Shown here: one piece after another, positions 21,284 to 34,600 of the stretch
Layout of the letters: every line of letters starts with the position of its first letter
Position numbering within the stretch: the stretch's first letter is position 1
NCBI GenBank assembly: GCA_024364735.1
Contig: JAGFNQ010002305.1
Coordinates: 23,364-87,363 of the forward strand
Length of the DNA: 64,000 nt
Source of the DNA: Boesenbergia rotunda
Lineage: Eukaryota > Streptophyta > Magnoliopsida > Zingiberales > Zingiberaceae
Direction of reading: 5' to 3'
Translations under genes and position numbers: made by a program
Notes under the pieces: model-generated
Database searches by the model: none
The model's input: the letters and a program-made list of their open reading frames with translations, nothing else
Told to the model about the DNA's origin: nothing

Positions 21284-24200
21284 ATGGATTCGCTGTCGCA
21301 GGGATCACATCGCCCGCCTCCGCCGGAGCAAGACCTCCTTGACTCCGCTGCCCCTGCTTGCCGGACGGCGGGAGACAAGGTAGTCAGTCCCTCCTCGGCT
21401 GACTTTGTTTGGTCCTCCTTTTCCACTGTCTGTTTCACTGCGTTCATTGTCCCATTCTACCTTCGTGGGCGGGGAAAAAAAGGGCATTTTCAGGGTGATA
21501 TCAGCTGGATTTATCTATTTTCGGAGAGATTTACTTGTTACCACCACCAATTTCTCTAGAAAATGTCACCTACTTTTTGCGGCTGCTCGTTGAGGTCGAT
21601 AAATCACGTTGAATCATTTTTTTTTCTTGAGTTAGGCTGGTGGATCTGAGTGCTTTTTGTTGAATACGCCAAAAAAAAAAATAGAGGCATAAGGATGGAT
21701 TCACTTGTTTGATATTCTGATCAGTCATCTTTGTTTGTCTGGGTGTTTGTTACTTTCCTTTTAGAGTGTGAAGTTGTTATTTTCGTGCCTCTTGAAGTCT
21801 GTTCCTAGTTGATATCAATTGACATCGTTGGGCGTATTCAGGAATTATCACCAAACAAAATGATGTTTTTAAGGGAGTTCTTTCGGATTAAACTTTGGAT
21901 TAGCTTAGTTTTGTTGTTTCCATGTTTTTTCTCTTTAGGTTTACTTTAATTTTTCTAATAATGTTTCTGTCTCTTTAACTTCAATTTGTTCTGCTTTTTT
22001 CTATTTTATTAGTCAATCTAAACCTCCCTCCTTTTTATTTATTTCTTTTTTATCATCTAACTATAACAGCAAGCATCTTTTATGGAGGAGAGCGATGCAG
22101 TAAATGGTCATATCATTTCTACCACAATAGGAGGCAAGAACGGTGAACCCAAACAGGTTAGGACTGAGGCGCACCAAAACTAGTGTTGGTAATGAACCAA
22201 AATAGTTGTTGGGGTATCACTTTATTGGGTGTTACTGGCTCCTTTTACTTTGTTTTGCAGACTTGTATTCTGTCACAATTATTTGATTTTGTGAATCCGT
22301 TTGCTTGTTTTACAGACCATTAGCTACATGGCAGAGCGTGTTGTTGGAACTGGTTCCTTTGGAATTGTATTCCAGGTTATTTTTAAGCACTATGGATCTT
22401 TGTAAAATCGTCATTCCATTTACTATTTGTGTTTCATAGGCAATCGTTTTCTGGCAGGCAAAATGTTTGGAAACAGGGGAGACTGTTGCTATAAAGAAGG
22501 TTTTGCAGGATCAGAAGTACAAAAACCGTGAGCTACAGTTGATGCGCTCAATGGATCATCCAAATGTGATTTCTCTAAAGCATTGCTTCTTTTCCACCAC
22601 TAGCAGAGATGAGCTTTTTCTTAACCTGGTCATGGAGTATGTGCCTGAAACACTATATCGTGTTCTAAGTCATTACAGTAGTGTGAATCAGCGAATGCCA
22701 CTGATCTATGTGAAGCTTTATACCTACCAGGTAAGTTTATTTTCTCTCTTCTGTGGGTATTTTAGGCAACCATGTAACATGAGAGTTTACTTGGATTTTC
22801 TTCAGTTGTTCAGAGGTTTGGCTTATATTCATACAGTTCCTGGTGTTTGCCATAGAGATGTTAAGCCACAGAATGTTTTGGTACTTTTCCTGGCTTGCAG
22901 TTGCCATTTTTTTGTCTAGGTTTATCAGCTAAAATGTATTAATTACAATGAATCATTCTCTTGTAGGTAGACCCTCTCACTCACCAAGTCAAGCTATGTG
23001 ATTTTGGAAGTGCGAAAGTGTTGGTATGCTTGCAAAATAATATTTTGAAGATTTGATAGTTTAACTATGATTTACAATTTAAGCAGAGAAGTAATATACT
23101 GCTCCTGTTGCAATCGGTTATTTGTCCGTGACAAGACACGATATGCTTTTTTTGTCAATAATATTGTCACACAACAATGTCTGTCGATGCAATGTTGTTA
23201 AACTGGTTAGCTAGAATGAATCATTAGCTGAATTATAATTAGTGAGTTTGAGAGTTTTGACATGCGGGAAGTTCTGTCATTAAACACGTAGCAAGATGTG
23301 TTATTCCCAGTCAGTAGGCATTAAGAGAAATTTTTTCTTGAATGAGCAGAAGTGCATGCTGAAGTACTAATGGACTAGTACCTAGGACAAAGGGGTAATC
23401 AAGTGAGATGAGAACCTACTATTTGCAAAGTTGTTATAGTTAACATACTATCTTGTTTAAGTTACTTGCATGTCATTTACATGCTGTGATGAAAATGTTT
23501 ACCATTTTCTAGGAAAGGTCGATTCTTCTGAAACAAGAATTATGTTTTCTTATCATTTATCTTTCTTGGTTTGTCAGTGAATCTCATAGTCTGCTTATTA
23601 TTTTTGTCATCATCAGGTTAAGGGTGAAACAAACATTTCTTACATTTGCTCTCGTTATTACCGTGCTCCGGAGCTTATTTTTGGTGCAACAGAGTATACC
23701 ACATCAATTGATATATGGTCAGCAGGTTGTGTACTTGCTGAGTTATTACTTGGCCAGGTATACTCAATTTCACTATTCATCCTTGGCCTTCATAATCTCC
23801 TATAGTGGCTCCACAAGTTGTATCATCGTATGAATTAATCATTCCTCTTACAATATTTTCAGCCATTATTCCCGGGAGAAAGTGCAGTTGATCAGCTTGT
23901 TGAAATAATAAAAGTATGATTCTGCTACCCACTTTTTCATATTGTAGTGATAATATGATGTTGGAAGGTAGTAATACTCTTTTTTCTTTTCTTTTTGCCA
24001 TTTAGGTCCTTGGAACTCCGACACGTGAGGAAATTCGGTGCATGAATCCTAACTACACAGAGTTCAGGTTTCCACAGATAAAAGCACATCCATGGCACAA
24101 GGTTTGTTGAGTGAATTCTAGTTGACTTTACTTTGTTTATCCTGGTCTTTTTTCTCTTTCTTTTCGTTATGTTAGACCAAAAAGTTTTTGTGAACCTAAT

Positions 24201-25441
24201 AGCTGCATTACAGTGTTCATTAATTACCTGATTTATAGTTTGATTATGGCTTCCAATTTCCAAATTGAGTTATATATTGATGCCCAGCTCCTGTTGTGTT
24301 CTAGTGTAGTTTTGTTCTCTGACATAAGCAAACAGTTGAGGTTATCTATATTGTAACATCAAAGAAACTTTATTCAGGTATTACATTTTGGAGTGAGAGA
24401 TTCCTAGCATTCAATTTTTACCTGATTGTGTTCATGTTTTCCTTTCTCATATATCTTGCCGTCGGCAACTTACAATTTCATATTTTGCTCCATGATTTTT
24501 TTTTTTTTTGGTTTTCGAATACTCATCTTTGGTGCCAGATTTGCAGAACCTACCATAAAAATCACTTATATGACTTGATCTGTGAAGACCACAACTTGTG
24601 ACAGGATAATAATTACACTAGCAGTCCATCGATATGTAACTAAAATTGAGTATTTGAGGGTCAGAACTGTCAGCATACTTCAATGTTCATTCATATTCTT
24701 AATGCGAATGATGTAAATAGTATTGAGGATATTTTCTGGTTGAAAATGAGATGTCTTATACTTTGCTATGACGATTCAGATATTCCATAAAAGAATGCCT
24801 CCAGAAGCAATAGATCTCACTTCACGTCTTCTCCAATACTCTCCAAGTTTTCGGTGCAGTGCTGTAAGTAGTCACATTTCGCAAGATCATGCCGTAAATT
24901 TGTTATGGCTTATTTTCATATATCGGGTTTGAACAATCTTCTGGAATTGATTGTAGAGTACGGTATTCAATTGAGTTGTCAAGGTTTTGTTGTTTGCGAA
25001 CTAAGTCAATCAGTCATATGTAATAGTTCCATTTTGTTTGACATTATACTTCTTAATTCAGTTGGAAGCATGCGCTCATTCCTTTTTCGACGAGCTAAGA
25101 GACCCAAATGCAAGGTTGCCAAATGGTCGCCCACTGCCTTCTCTGCTCAACTTCAAGCAAGAAGTAAGCAAAATAAGCTGTAAAAGACTTTTATTTTCCT
25201 TCATCGTTTGATTTCCTCTTTGAATTAGAACATAGGCAACTACTAGATATAGAACCAGCCAGTTTGAATTCCTTGAAGGACATCGATGCTTGAAAGTTTA
25301 AAAGTGTTATGGGACGCGGATTAATCTCGGCTACCATTTCTGCAGCTGGTAGGTGTGTCGCCGGAGCTCATTGAGAAGCTGATTCCAGAACATGTGAAGC
25401 GGCAATCTAGTCTCTGTTCCATGCAAACACCCAGCGTATGA
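21284..25441 (+). CDS. GSK3/shaggy-like protein kinase
   Basis: Twelve exons: 21284-21379, 22070-22156, 22316-22375, 22458-22730, 22806-22880, 22967-23023, 23617-23757, 23863-23913, 24006-24101, 24780-24863, 25062-25163 and 25346-25441. All introns lie in phase 0, and the product is 405 residues. Visible: glycine loop VVGTGSFGIV, catalytic Lys94 (VAIKKV), HRDVKPQN with Asp190, DFG with Asp209, activation-loop Tyr225 in ISYICSRYYRAPEL, and the TREE motif at 286-289 (the site of the BIN2 gain-of-function change). Plant GSK3s phosphorylate brassinosteroid, ABA and stress-response regulators in cytoplasm and nucleus. The kinase core looks like the AtSK31/32 group (clade III), but the short N-terminus with GHIISTTIGGKNGEPKQ resembles BIN2-type kinases. 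The first ATG is used; one in exon 2 (22082) is also in frame. No broken motif was seen. Confidence 0.95.
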
Positions 25442-25971
25442 CATCGTCATCGCTTGTTACACGCTTGTTCTGATCAAAAGCGAGCAACGAACTGTAGTTT
25501 TATTGTCATTGAGAAAGACTGACGGGCAACAGTGTTTGTTTGGTGGAAGATACAAGATGGGACTCAACTGTTGTTGGTTTTTGAGGGTCCGTCCACATCT
25601 CCTACCTCGATCCTTGTACATTATAAAATAGGATAACTGATCACTTAGTGTGCTTTTTGGTTGTGCCTCTTCATTTTTACTGGGTATTGTCCTTGCTCAG
25701 TTGGGTTCATCTAACTCATGTATCTTTGATTTTTCTCCTGTAAATGCATGCAATCCAGGAGTTTGAATGTTTGAACTGATAATGGAAAGCCTATGAGATG
25801 TTGAGAATATAAGACAACTGCTGACAAATACTCTGTCGATATCCTAGAGCAAGAATAGTCCTAATTGATGATCATTTGAATTATGTTTTCTACTAGACAT
25901 GATTCGTTCAAAAAGTCGGAGTTGAGTAAATATTCAAAATGAAGTACACAGATTCTAGTAGAGAGGACAGA

Positions 25972-27949
25972 TCAGAATACTGGTGTTAGTAGAGGCTTAT
26001 TCAGCACGTAGGCTGCCAAGTTATCGAGAATTAGATCCGATATTGCTTTGGTAGTCTCTACCGTGTCGGTTCCGATATGAGGTACCAAAACTACATTCTC
26101 CAAACCAAACAACTGCTCTGGCACATGAGGCTCATGTTCAAACACATCGAGCCCAGCTGCTCCTAGCCGACCATCAAGCAGTGCCGAAACAAGTTCTTTC
26201 TCGTCGACAAGGGAACCGCGTCCGATGTTGACGAGCACACCCTTCGGACCCAACGCCTCGATCACCTCTCGATTGATGATGTGGTAGGTTTCGTCGGTAA
26301 GCGGGCATGCAGCGACGAGCACATGGCAGTTGGAAGCCAAGGCAAGAACACTGGGATAGTACTTGTAGTTTGTGTTTGGCTTCTCAGATCTCGAGCAGTA
26401 GCAGATAGGGCAGCCAAATGCTTGCGCTCTTTTGGCTACTGCAAGTCCAATCCTGCCAAGACCCAAGATACCAACGACTTTTCCACTGAACTGCAAGGCA
26501 GGAAGAAGATCCATCATAGTATGTTGGCATCCAAATGAAATCTATAATGCTCTTGCAGATTTTGTTGCTTCACGCAATCAATCAAACATTTTTTCATTAT
26601 CTCTAATGATTTAGAAAACAAATTAACCTTAAAAGATTGATGGCCTGGACTGTAAAGGTAAATAATATTATAAGAGGTTAACAATCCTATTCTTCAACAA
26701 AACGGCAGTGTCAAAAGAGAGATGCTACCAAATTACCAATATTTGAAGGAAACAAAGGTTATGTTGTATGAGATGCTATCCAATTAACAAGTTGCAGTCC
26801 TCAATGTTATAACTTTACAATTGTCAGTCACGAATCTCAATTGTACGAGGTTAGAGATAGATTTTATCTGGCATTCGAACTTCATGCAAACCTACATTGT
26901 TACTTGGGCAATATATATCCTTACCAGTATAATTAACATCCACATTTATGACGTTATTGATATGCTTTCTTGCTAAACGTTAAGGCTAATGCAGAATTAT
27001 CCGCCAAATTTGTACAGAACAAGATGCGTCAGCAGTAATATAATGCACATTGCATACACCTGTCGAGAAAAAAAATGCTAAAAAAGATGCAATGACATTA
27101 AAAAAATGAATGCGTGAAAAAAGAAGTTTTAGTGAAATATAAACACTCACAGAAGCAAAGTAATGAGATCAACCAGTGGATAAAGGCAACAAACAGCGAC
27201 ACTTGAAGAACGCCGAAGAACAAAAAACTTGCATATCCAACATAGTAGAATTCTCTACGAAATTTATGAAGAACAAGATGCATCATCAGTGGTTTAATGC
27301 AGGTTTCATAAACTCCATAGGAGAAAAACAAAATTGCAATTTTTCCTAACCATACGATAAACAAGATGCATGGAAGTGTGCTCATTATGAACAGAGAACA
27401 AGATGCACCAGCAGGAATATAATGCAGATTTCATGAACTCCACAATAGAAAAATAAATCTGCAATTTTTCCTAATCATATGACAACCCAGATGCAAGGAA
27501 GTGTGTTCATTGTGCACCTTAGAAGTGAATTTGTAATCCCCTTTATCCTTCCATGAACCGGCCCTTGTGTAGCGGTCGGCGTCGCAGATCCTCCGCAGGG
27601 CAGCGATGGCGAGGCCGATTCCTAGGTCGGCGGTGTCGTCCGTGACGACGTCGGGAGTGTACACGACCCGAATACCCCGCTCGCGGCACAGCGGAAGATC
27701 GACCTTGTCGATGCCGACGCCGCAGTTCGCGACGATCTCGAGATTTGGAAGTTGGTCGATGAGCTCCGCGTCCGCGCACCCGATGGGGCTTCCCACCACC
27801 GCCCGGATCCACGGCGCATTGGCCTGGAGGAACTCCCTCCGCCGGGAGGGCGGCGATTTCCACAGGCGAAAGAGATTAAAGCGGCGGTCGAGCTCCGCCT
27901 CGAGGTAGGCGTCTACAGGGACAACTAGGAGGACGCCGAGGGATGCCAT
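25972..27949 (-). CDS. Glyoxylate/hydroxypyruvate reductase, HPR2/HPPR-like (D-2-hydroxyacid dehydrogenase)
   Basis: Two exons, 27949-27518 and 26490-25972, joined in frame by a GT-AG intron (316 residues, the normal length). The N-terminal substrate half holds RAVVGSPIGCADAELI and VYTPDVVTDDTADL. The NAD(P)-binding fold begins GILGLGRIG (GxGxxG at 154-159), and the catalytic trio is Arg235 (NIGRGS), Glu264 (FEHEP) and His282 (PHIG). The family reduces hydroxypyruvate, glyoxylate or hydroxyphenylpyruvate in the cytosol, as a photorespiratory bypass or in rosmarinic-acid-type synthesis; sequence alone cannot choose the substrate. The start codon lies only about 135 bases from the foldback element at 28084, so most of the promoter may be inside or beyond it. 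The gene is convergent with the kinase and divergent from the iminopeptidase. Confidence 0.93.
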
Positions 27950-28083
27950 TGCCGCTCGGCGCCGGATGAGGTTTCGGCTTTTATCGTCGTCCGTTGGTAG
28001 AGGAGGGCTTCCACGTGTTTGCCATCAGATCCGTCCACGCGGAATGAAAATATAATAAATGTAAGTTAGATATATAAAATAAT

Positions 28084-31000
28084 GACATTTTATCCAAGAA
28101 CTCATATAGATTATCCAATTGACCCAAAAAAAATATATATACACTACCTGAATTTATCAAATAAGATACTCATTGTTGTACTTTTTCCGTTCTACTCTTC
28201 TAATAAATTTAATTTTTCACTTTTTTTATCTATTCTTTTTTAATTTATTTTATCTTCTTTCCTACATGCACAACGTGGGTCTCACAACATTTAGAGTTTA
28301 TCTAAATTTTAAATCTAATATAAATCGTGGGTCTAATATGTATCATATCAGGCTTAATATGGACTTGATATTAGTTCATATCAGGTCTAACGTGAGCCTA
28401 ATATGAAATTATATCAAGCCCACGTTAGATTTGTTGGGGCAATCGCGCAAGTATAATCTGGAGGATCATGAGTTTTGATGTGTGCATCAATATGATTAAG
28501 TTATATATGATTTGTTGTTGGTCTAATATGTGTATGTGAGTGTGCAGGTTTGCAGGTACACAAACTTGGTTGGATGTCTTCAAGTACGGTGAAGGGTGAC
28601 TTGGAGGCAAGCCGCGGGCTTGTGTGCGCATTCGAGGGACCATGGATGAAGCAGGGACGATGAGCCGAGGGAAGCGGACTTCGAGGCGTACGTAAAGGAT
28701 GACATGGAGGCAAGCCGCGGGCTTATGTGCACATCTGAGGGACGAGGGGCAAAGTTGAAGAGCGCTTGAAGGCGATAGATCGAGGCTGCTAAAGCAGAGA
28801 CGATGAGCCGAGGGACGCGGACTTCGAGACATGCGTGAAGGATAGCATGGAGGCAAGCCGAGGGCTTGTGTGCGCATCTGAGGGACGGGAGCCGAAGATG
28901 AAGAGGGCGTGAAGGCAATAGATCGAGACTGCTGTTTGAGGAGTCAACCAGGTCATGAGAGTCCGAGTGTTGAGGGATTATACTCGGGAACTAAGCCGGG
29001 AGGATTCGAGTGCGGAGAGAAATGTACTTGGGAACGTAAATCCTAGGCTTAGGAGTGGACCAGTCGACTGCCCCAGGGGCAGTCGACTGGTGTGGCTGGA
29101 ATTCGAAAGGTCAAGTGTGAGAATTCGAATTCAAGAAAAGCCAGTCGACTGCCCCAGAGGCAGTCGACTTCGACTGGTAACGGTCACTTTTCAGCCTCGA
29201 GCTCTATTTAGGGAGCTCGTTTCAGGCTACTTCTGCTTGGCGAAACCTGCTTGGATAGAACTGGTAAGTAGCCTATCTTGCTCAGATCGTGTACAAAGGT
29301 TATGGCAAGGTTTCTCCACCCACAAAGAGCTACGAGAGCTAGCCGGAGGTGCTCCGGGGAATCATCCACCGACAGATTAGGGATCGTGCACCTTACGGAC
29401 CGCCGTTGGAGTAGGAGCATCATCTCCGAACCAAGTACATCGATGTGTCGTTCTTATTCATTAGTTTTTGTTTTATTTAGTATATTCCGCTTGCACACTA
29501 ACGATTGTAGAAAGAAAATCGAAGAAAAGCTATTTATCCCCCCCCCTCTAGCTTGACGGTCATGATCCTAACAGAGTTGATCCTTTCGATAATATGTTAA
29601 CACATTTAAAGAAGTTAAAATAAGCAATGAACAACACCGTTAGACTCCTTAAAATTTCATAAATTCACAAGATCTAAAATGGGTCTAATCGAATCTGTAT
29701 AGATCTATCAGTGAGTTTTGGTCAAAACTTGATCGATGTAGAGACCTCAGATTGTAATCATTTCGAGTCTTATGGATTTATGAAGTTGTAAAGAGTCCAA
29801 TGGTACATCCATTTCTTATTTCAACTTTTCTAAAGATATTAAACTATTATCGAAAAAATCAACCTAATGTGGGTCTAATATGGTTCCATATTAGACTCCA
29901 CGTTGAGCCTGATATTGTCCAATATCAGTCCCAAGGTCGATATAAACCATATTAGGCTCACGTTGGGATGATTCTTTTAATTGGGTCTGATATAGAACCA
30001 TATCAGGTTCATGTTGAGATGATTCTTTCGATAATAGTTTACTATTTTTGACTCCAATTTAGACTATTACTTACAATTCTTTTGTTAAACTGAGGATTAA
30101 TAATTATTCACCTACTTGATTTTCTAGTATATTTGGTGTCAGTGAGACAACAACTATAGGATTCAAGAAGGAAGCTTGTTGAGCTTAACATTGTATAAAG
30201 ATTACGTTATCAGTAATAAACACGTATTACACATTAGAACATGCTTAAAATTGATTGACATCACAGTAATCCTTTGATTTTGGTCCTCATTATATTAATT
30301 ATTTCACATTTCATTTTTTTCATTAGAATATGCATATCAACTTTTAGAATATCAATTGCTTTCTATGTAATTCTAATTTTCACCTAAATACCCTAAATTC
30401 ACTTTCTATCACAGTGTATGACTTCATGTTGAAAGTTTACCCATTTTCATTCTCATGATCATGATAATGATTATACCTAACATTAATTTCTATATTTAAT
30501 GGTATCTTAATGCATGTTAGGAAAGAATTGATGGTATCTTAATGCATGTTAGGAAAGAATTTGGATATTGCGTATAATATAAATGACATCCAGAAAATGC
30601 TTCCTATTAAGAATTTTTGTGATATTCTGACCAAGCATAAGTTTTTTGTTACTAGTGCATCTTTTAAGTTATTTGACAAATGATTAATTTATCATGGTCA
30701 AACTTTTAAAAAACTAATTGCAAACAATAGTCTAAATTAGAGTAAAAAATTGTTAAATTATTATTGAAAGAATTAACTCAACGTGAGCCTAATATTGCCC
30801 CCATATCAAGCTCACGCTGGGCCTGATATGAGTGTATATTAGGCTCAACGTGGGTATGATATGGGACAATATCAGGTTCAAATTGGGTTGATTTTTTTCG
30901 ATAATAATTTAATGCCTTTAGAAAAGTCGAAATAAGAAATGAACGATACTATCGAACTCCTTACAATCTCATAAATCATAGGACTTGAAATAGTTGCAAT

Positions 31001-31535
31001 CTAAGGTCTCTAGTTAATTAGTGGGTTTTGATCGAAATATACTAATAGACATATACAAGTCCGATTAGACCAATTTCATATCTTGTAGATTTATGGAATT
31101 GCAAAGAGTTTAACGGTGTCGTCTATTACTTATTTTGACTTCTTTAAAGGTAACATATTATCGAATGAATCAGTCCAACGTGGGTCTGATATGATTCTAC
31201 ATCTGGCCCACATGATATAAACTAATATATCAGACCCATGTTAGGCTAACATGGAACATATCAGACTTACCCTACTATTTATATCAGGCATAAAACTTAA
31301 ATAAACTCTAAATTTGTGAGACCCCTATTATGAATGCATGTGTGTAAAAGAGAAAAGAAAGAGAAGAGAGGAAAGGAAAGAGAAAAAAATAATTGAAAAA
31401 AGAGAGATAAAAATTAAATTTGTCAGAAGGTAGAATAAAAAAAATAGAAAAATGAATGTATTGTTTGATAAATATGAAAATAGTTTATTTTTTTTCAATT
31501 TGATAACGTATGTGCGTTCTTTTGTAAAAAACTGA
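28084..31535. mobile_element. Large foldback MULE-like element, split by a solo LTR
   Basis: TAAAATAAT flanks it on both sides (28075-28083 and 31536-31544), a perfect 9-bp duplication. The two ends are long inverted copies: the left arm (28084-28430) pairs with the right arm (about 31190-31535), for instance GTGGGTCTCACAAC...TTTAGAGTTTAT on the left against its complement near 31300. Both carry T/C-rich runs and AAATTTAATTTTT. The interior has many imperfect palindromes built on AACGTGGGTCTAATATG and its complement. No transposase is visible. Without the LTR the element is about 2.3 kb, so it is non-autonomous. It fills the gap between two divergent genes. Confidence 0.85.
28432..29573 (+). 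mobile_element. Solo LTR (Copia family of 1018-2048) inside the foldback element
   Basis: It starts TGTTGGGGCAATC and ends GATCCTAACA. No internal region follows: sequence resumes with the foldback repeat (GATCCTTTCGATAAT), so the element was lost by recombination between its LTRs. Flanking AGATT and GAGTT are a worn 5-bp duplication; sister repeats in the host element read CACGTTGAGATGATTC, which supports an original GAGTT. Two CAGTCGACTG hairpins are at 29060-29090 and 29141-29177. The open frames here (28425-28918, 28955-29380) are not genes. Confidence 0.88.
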
Positions 31536-31696
31536 TAAAATAATTTTAATAATAATCCTCATTTTTCAAATTTATTTTCAAATAAAATGTAAATGTCAGT
31601 CCACGTCATTATTCGAATTGCTAATCTCTCGAAGCCAATGCGATCAAAAGCGCCGTTAGATTCCTCCTCCGATAAAATCCAAATCGCTAGTGTGCG

Positions 31697-34600
31697 ATGA
31701 GACTGACAGGGTTGCAGATCCCCAACTCCAGTTGCATCGCCCAATTCGCCACCACCGTCGCCGGCGCCAGCACAGCCGCCTCCACCTCTCTTGTTCGTCC
31801 TCCTCGCCCTCTTCAAGTCGGATTTTCAACCCCGCTCTCTTTCCGCTATCTTTACCACTCCCTGTCTCCTACGCTTCGCACGAAGAAGCCTCTGCCGGGT
31901 ACGCACTCTCTTCCCTCGATCTTTCTTAGATCCCGACTCAGTCTGATCCAACCAGTATCGCATCTCATCGATCGTTGTTACTCTAGTTGCTTTTCCTGGA
32001 TTTTTTTTGTGTGTAATTGTTTCCGTGATCGGTGTCGCCCCTGATAAATTGGTTGTCAAATTTTCATACCTTAGAGGTGAAAGTGTGCTAGATTTGTTGA
32101 CCGCATAAGAAGCTGTAGGAGTTCATGGCGTCTTTTTGCGAATGTTTCTCTTTTAAAAGGAAAACATAATTGCTTTTACTCGAGATTATACATCCTAAAT
32201 CAAAGGATAATTTACGTGACGGCAATCCACCTGAACGGAATCATTATCCACCTGATGTCAATCTTTTGATTTGTACACTCCGAACATGCAAATGAGCAAA
32301 AATATAGCCTTATAGACGATAAATGTTGCTTTGAAATATGCCTACAGACCAAAATTTATCAACTTATGTCAGTCAAAAAGCATGACACACAACACATTCT
32401 CGACAAAGCTAACAAAAAGGATGTCAACATGCAATCAATCTCCTCTTCAAATGCTAGTTGAGCGTAGGTGTCTTGACATCCACTTGCCTCATGTTGCGGC
32501 CACCACAACTGGGTAATGCTAGAATTGATGTACGTTCATCATAAGTGATAAAACATACGGAATCCAACACTTGAACCTAGGCAAGTGTCTCTTGATCCAG
32601 CCTTGACTTTTTCCCATATCCCACCTTCTTGCAACTAGGTGTCCTTTGTTTCCTCCAAGGCATTCACTTGCAAAGAACATTTCATCAGCTCCTCAACTAT
32701 TCCATCTGAGCTTACTTTCACCTTTCAGCAACTCTGCTAAATCAGAAGTGTTTCTCTTCTCAACTATTGCATTTTTTCTTCTGAATCACAAGAAATCAAG
32801 TTGCATTAACTGAAGAAATATACTGGAAAATGGATTTTATTTGTCTGCAACACATCCTTGGCATACATTTCGACTCAACACTTCAGAAGGTTGGCCATCA
32901 TAGTATGAATACATCAAATATATTTGAACCAAATTTCCTTCTTTTCCTCATTAAATTTTGACCCAAAGTTTCAAAATAAAGCTGCCTTTGTATCTTACTA
33001 AGGAGGCATTGACTAGCTACCTAATTTTAACATGTATTTGGATGATCAACCTTTACACTTTCATTTCTTTGAATTTCAAGTAATCTTAACTAAGTGTTGT
33101 ATATTAAGAAATTTCATTTGTAAAATAAACTATAAATCTCTTTTTTGGCAAAACCGAATTGCATCCAGTAAGCATTCCTGAAAATATTGCTCATTATATC
33201 AGCGTGATATCTGAATCTACACATCCATGATCAAACTACTTTTTACACTCTTGCCATGGTTTATGATACATTGACTGTGGCTTGCAGGAGGTTGCAAGTT
33301 ACTTGTTTGTGCCGAGAAAAGTAGCTCTTCTGTTGTCCAGCAATATACGCCCATGGGATCTTCCAAGGAACCACAGGAATACAATTCCAATCTTTACCCT
33401 CACATAGAGCCTTATAGTACTGGGTTCTTAAAAGTCTCAGATATCCACACATTGTACTGGGATCAATCAGGAAATCCAAATGGTCATGTAAGTATCCTAG
33501 CCTACTCTTTTTCATATTTTTTTAATGAATGATTTTCATGAGTCCTTCATAGACCATAAATTGAATGTTTTTTTTTTTTTGCAATGAAGGTGCCCTTTAT
33601 GCCTAAACCTCATTGAAATAGTTCTCAACATTATCTGGTTTCAATTGACAGAATTGTAAAAACTGGTCATTTTCATTTATTAATGGAGAAACCCTAATGG
33701 ACAGTTATAAGAAAATGGTTCTTCTAAATACAGATGAAATTTGTTATGACTCATTGATTTTGAAGGTATCAGTAGAAACAACAGGAATTTAAAGAGCCAA
33801 AATTGCTAGCCTACAGATGTAATTTCATGTGAAAAGATCATTTTTCATTTGCCTCTATAATACATTCCAGCTATTTTTTTTTAAAAAAAATCTTGTTCTT
33901 ATTCCTTTCGAAATCCTCCCCAGCCTGTCGTGTTCCTTCATGGTGGACCAGGTGCTGGAACATCAGCCAGCAATAGACGATTCTTTGACCCAGAATTTTA
34001 TAGGATTATCTTGTTTGATCAGGTATAATTGCTCCCTTGCCTTTTACAGATAAGGTTTCATCCTTATTTATAAATTAAGTTGACCAGGTAAAACTTTCGT
34101 GGATTATACATATTTTTCTAATGAAATTTATTTACAAATTAAGTTGCTTCCTTTCAGCGAGGTGCAGGTAAAAGTACGCCTCATGCCTGCTTAGTTGATA
34201 ATACAACTTGGGATTTGATTGGTGACATTGAGAAACTAAGGGAACATTTAGGGATACCAGAATGGCAGGTGAAATTACTACTTGAGATTTCTCTTGTTAT
34301 GGCATAAAACCTAACCTTTGCATGTACATAATTTTAGGTATTTGGTGGGTCGTGGGGAAGCACATTGGCACTCGCTTACAGCCAATTACATCCAGACAAG
34401 GTGTATTACTGAATAATCTTTTGGGACTTTGCTATGAGATTAAGATTTTAAGATGTTATATTCCCAAATGAAAAGTATATGTTGACATTTTAGCCCTTTG
34501 TTAAGGTTACTGGTATTATTCTTAGAGGTATCTTCTTACTAAGGAAGAAAGAGCTTGATTGGTTTTACGAGGGTGGTGCAGCAGCCATATTCCCAGATGG

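Noticed and set aside
28425..29556. Several open frames of 70-150 codons
   Set aside because: They are inside the solo LTR, overlap in several frames and mirror the frames of the other LTR.
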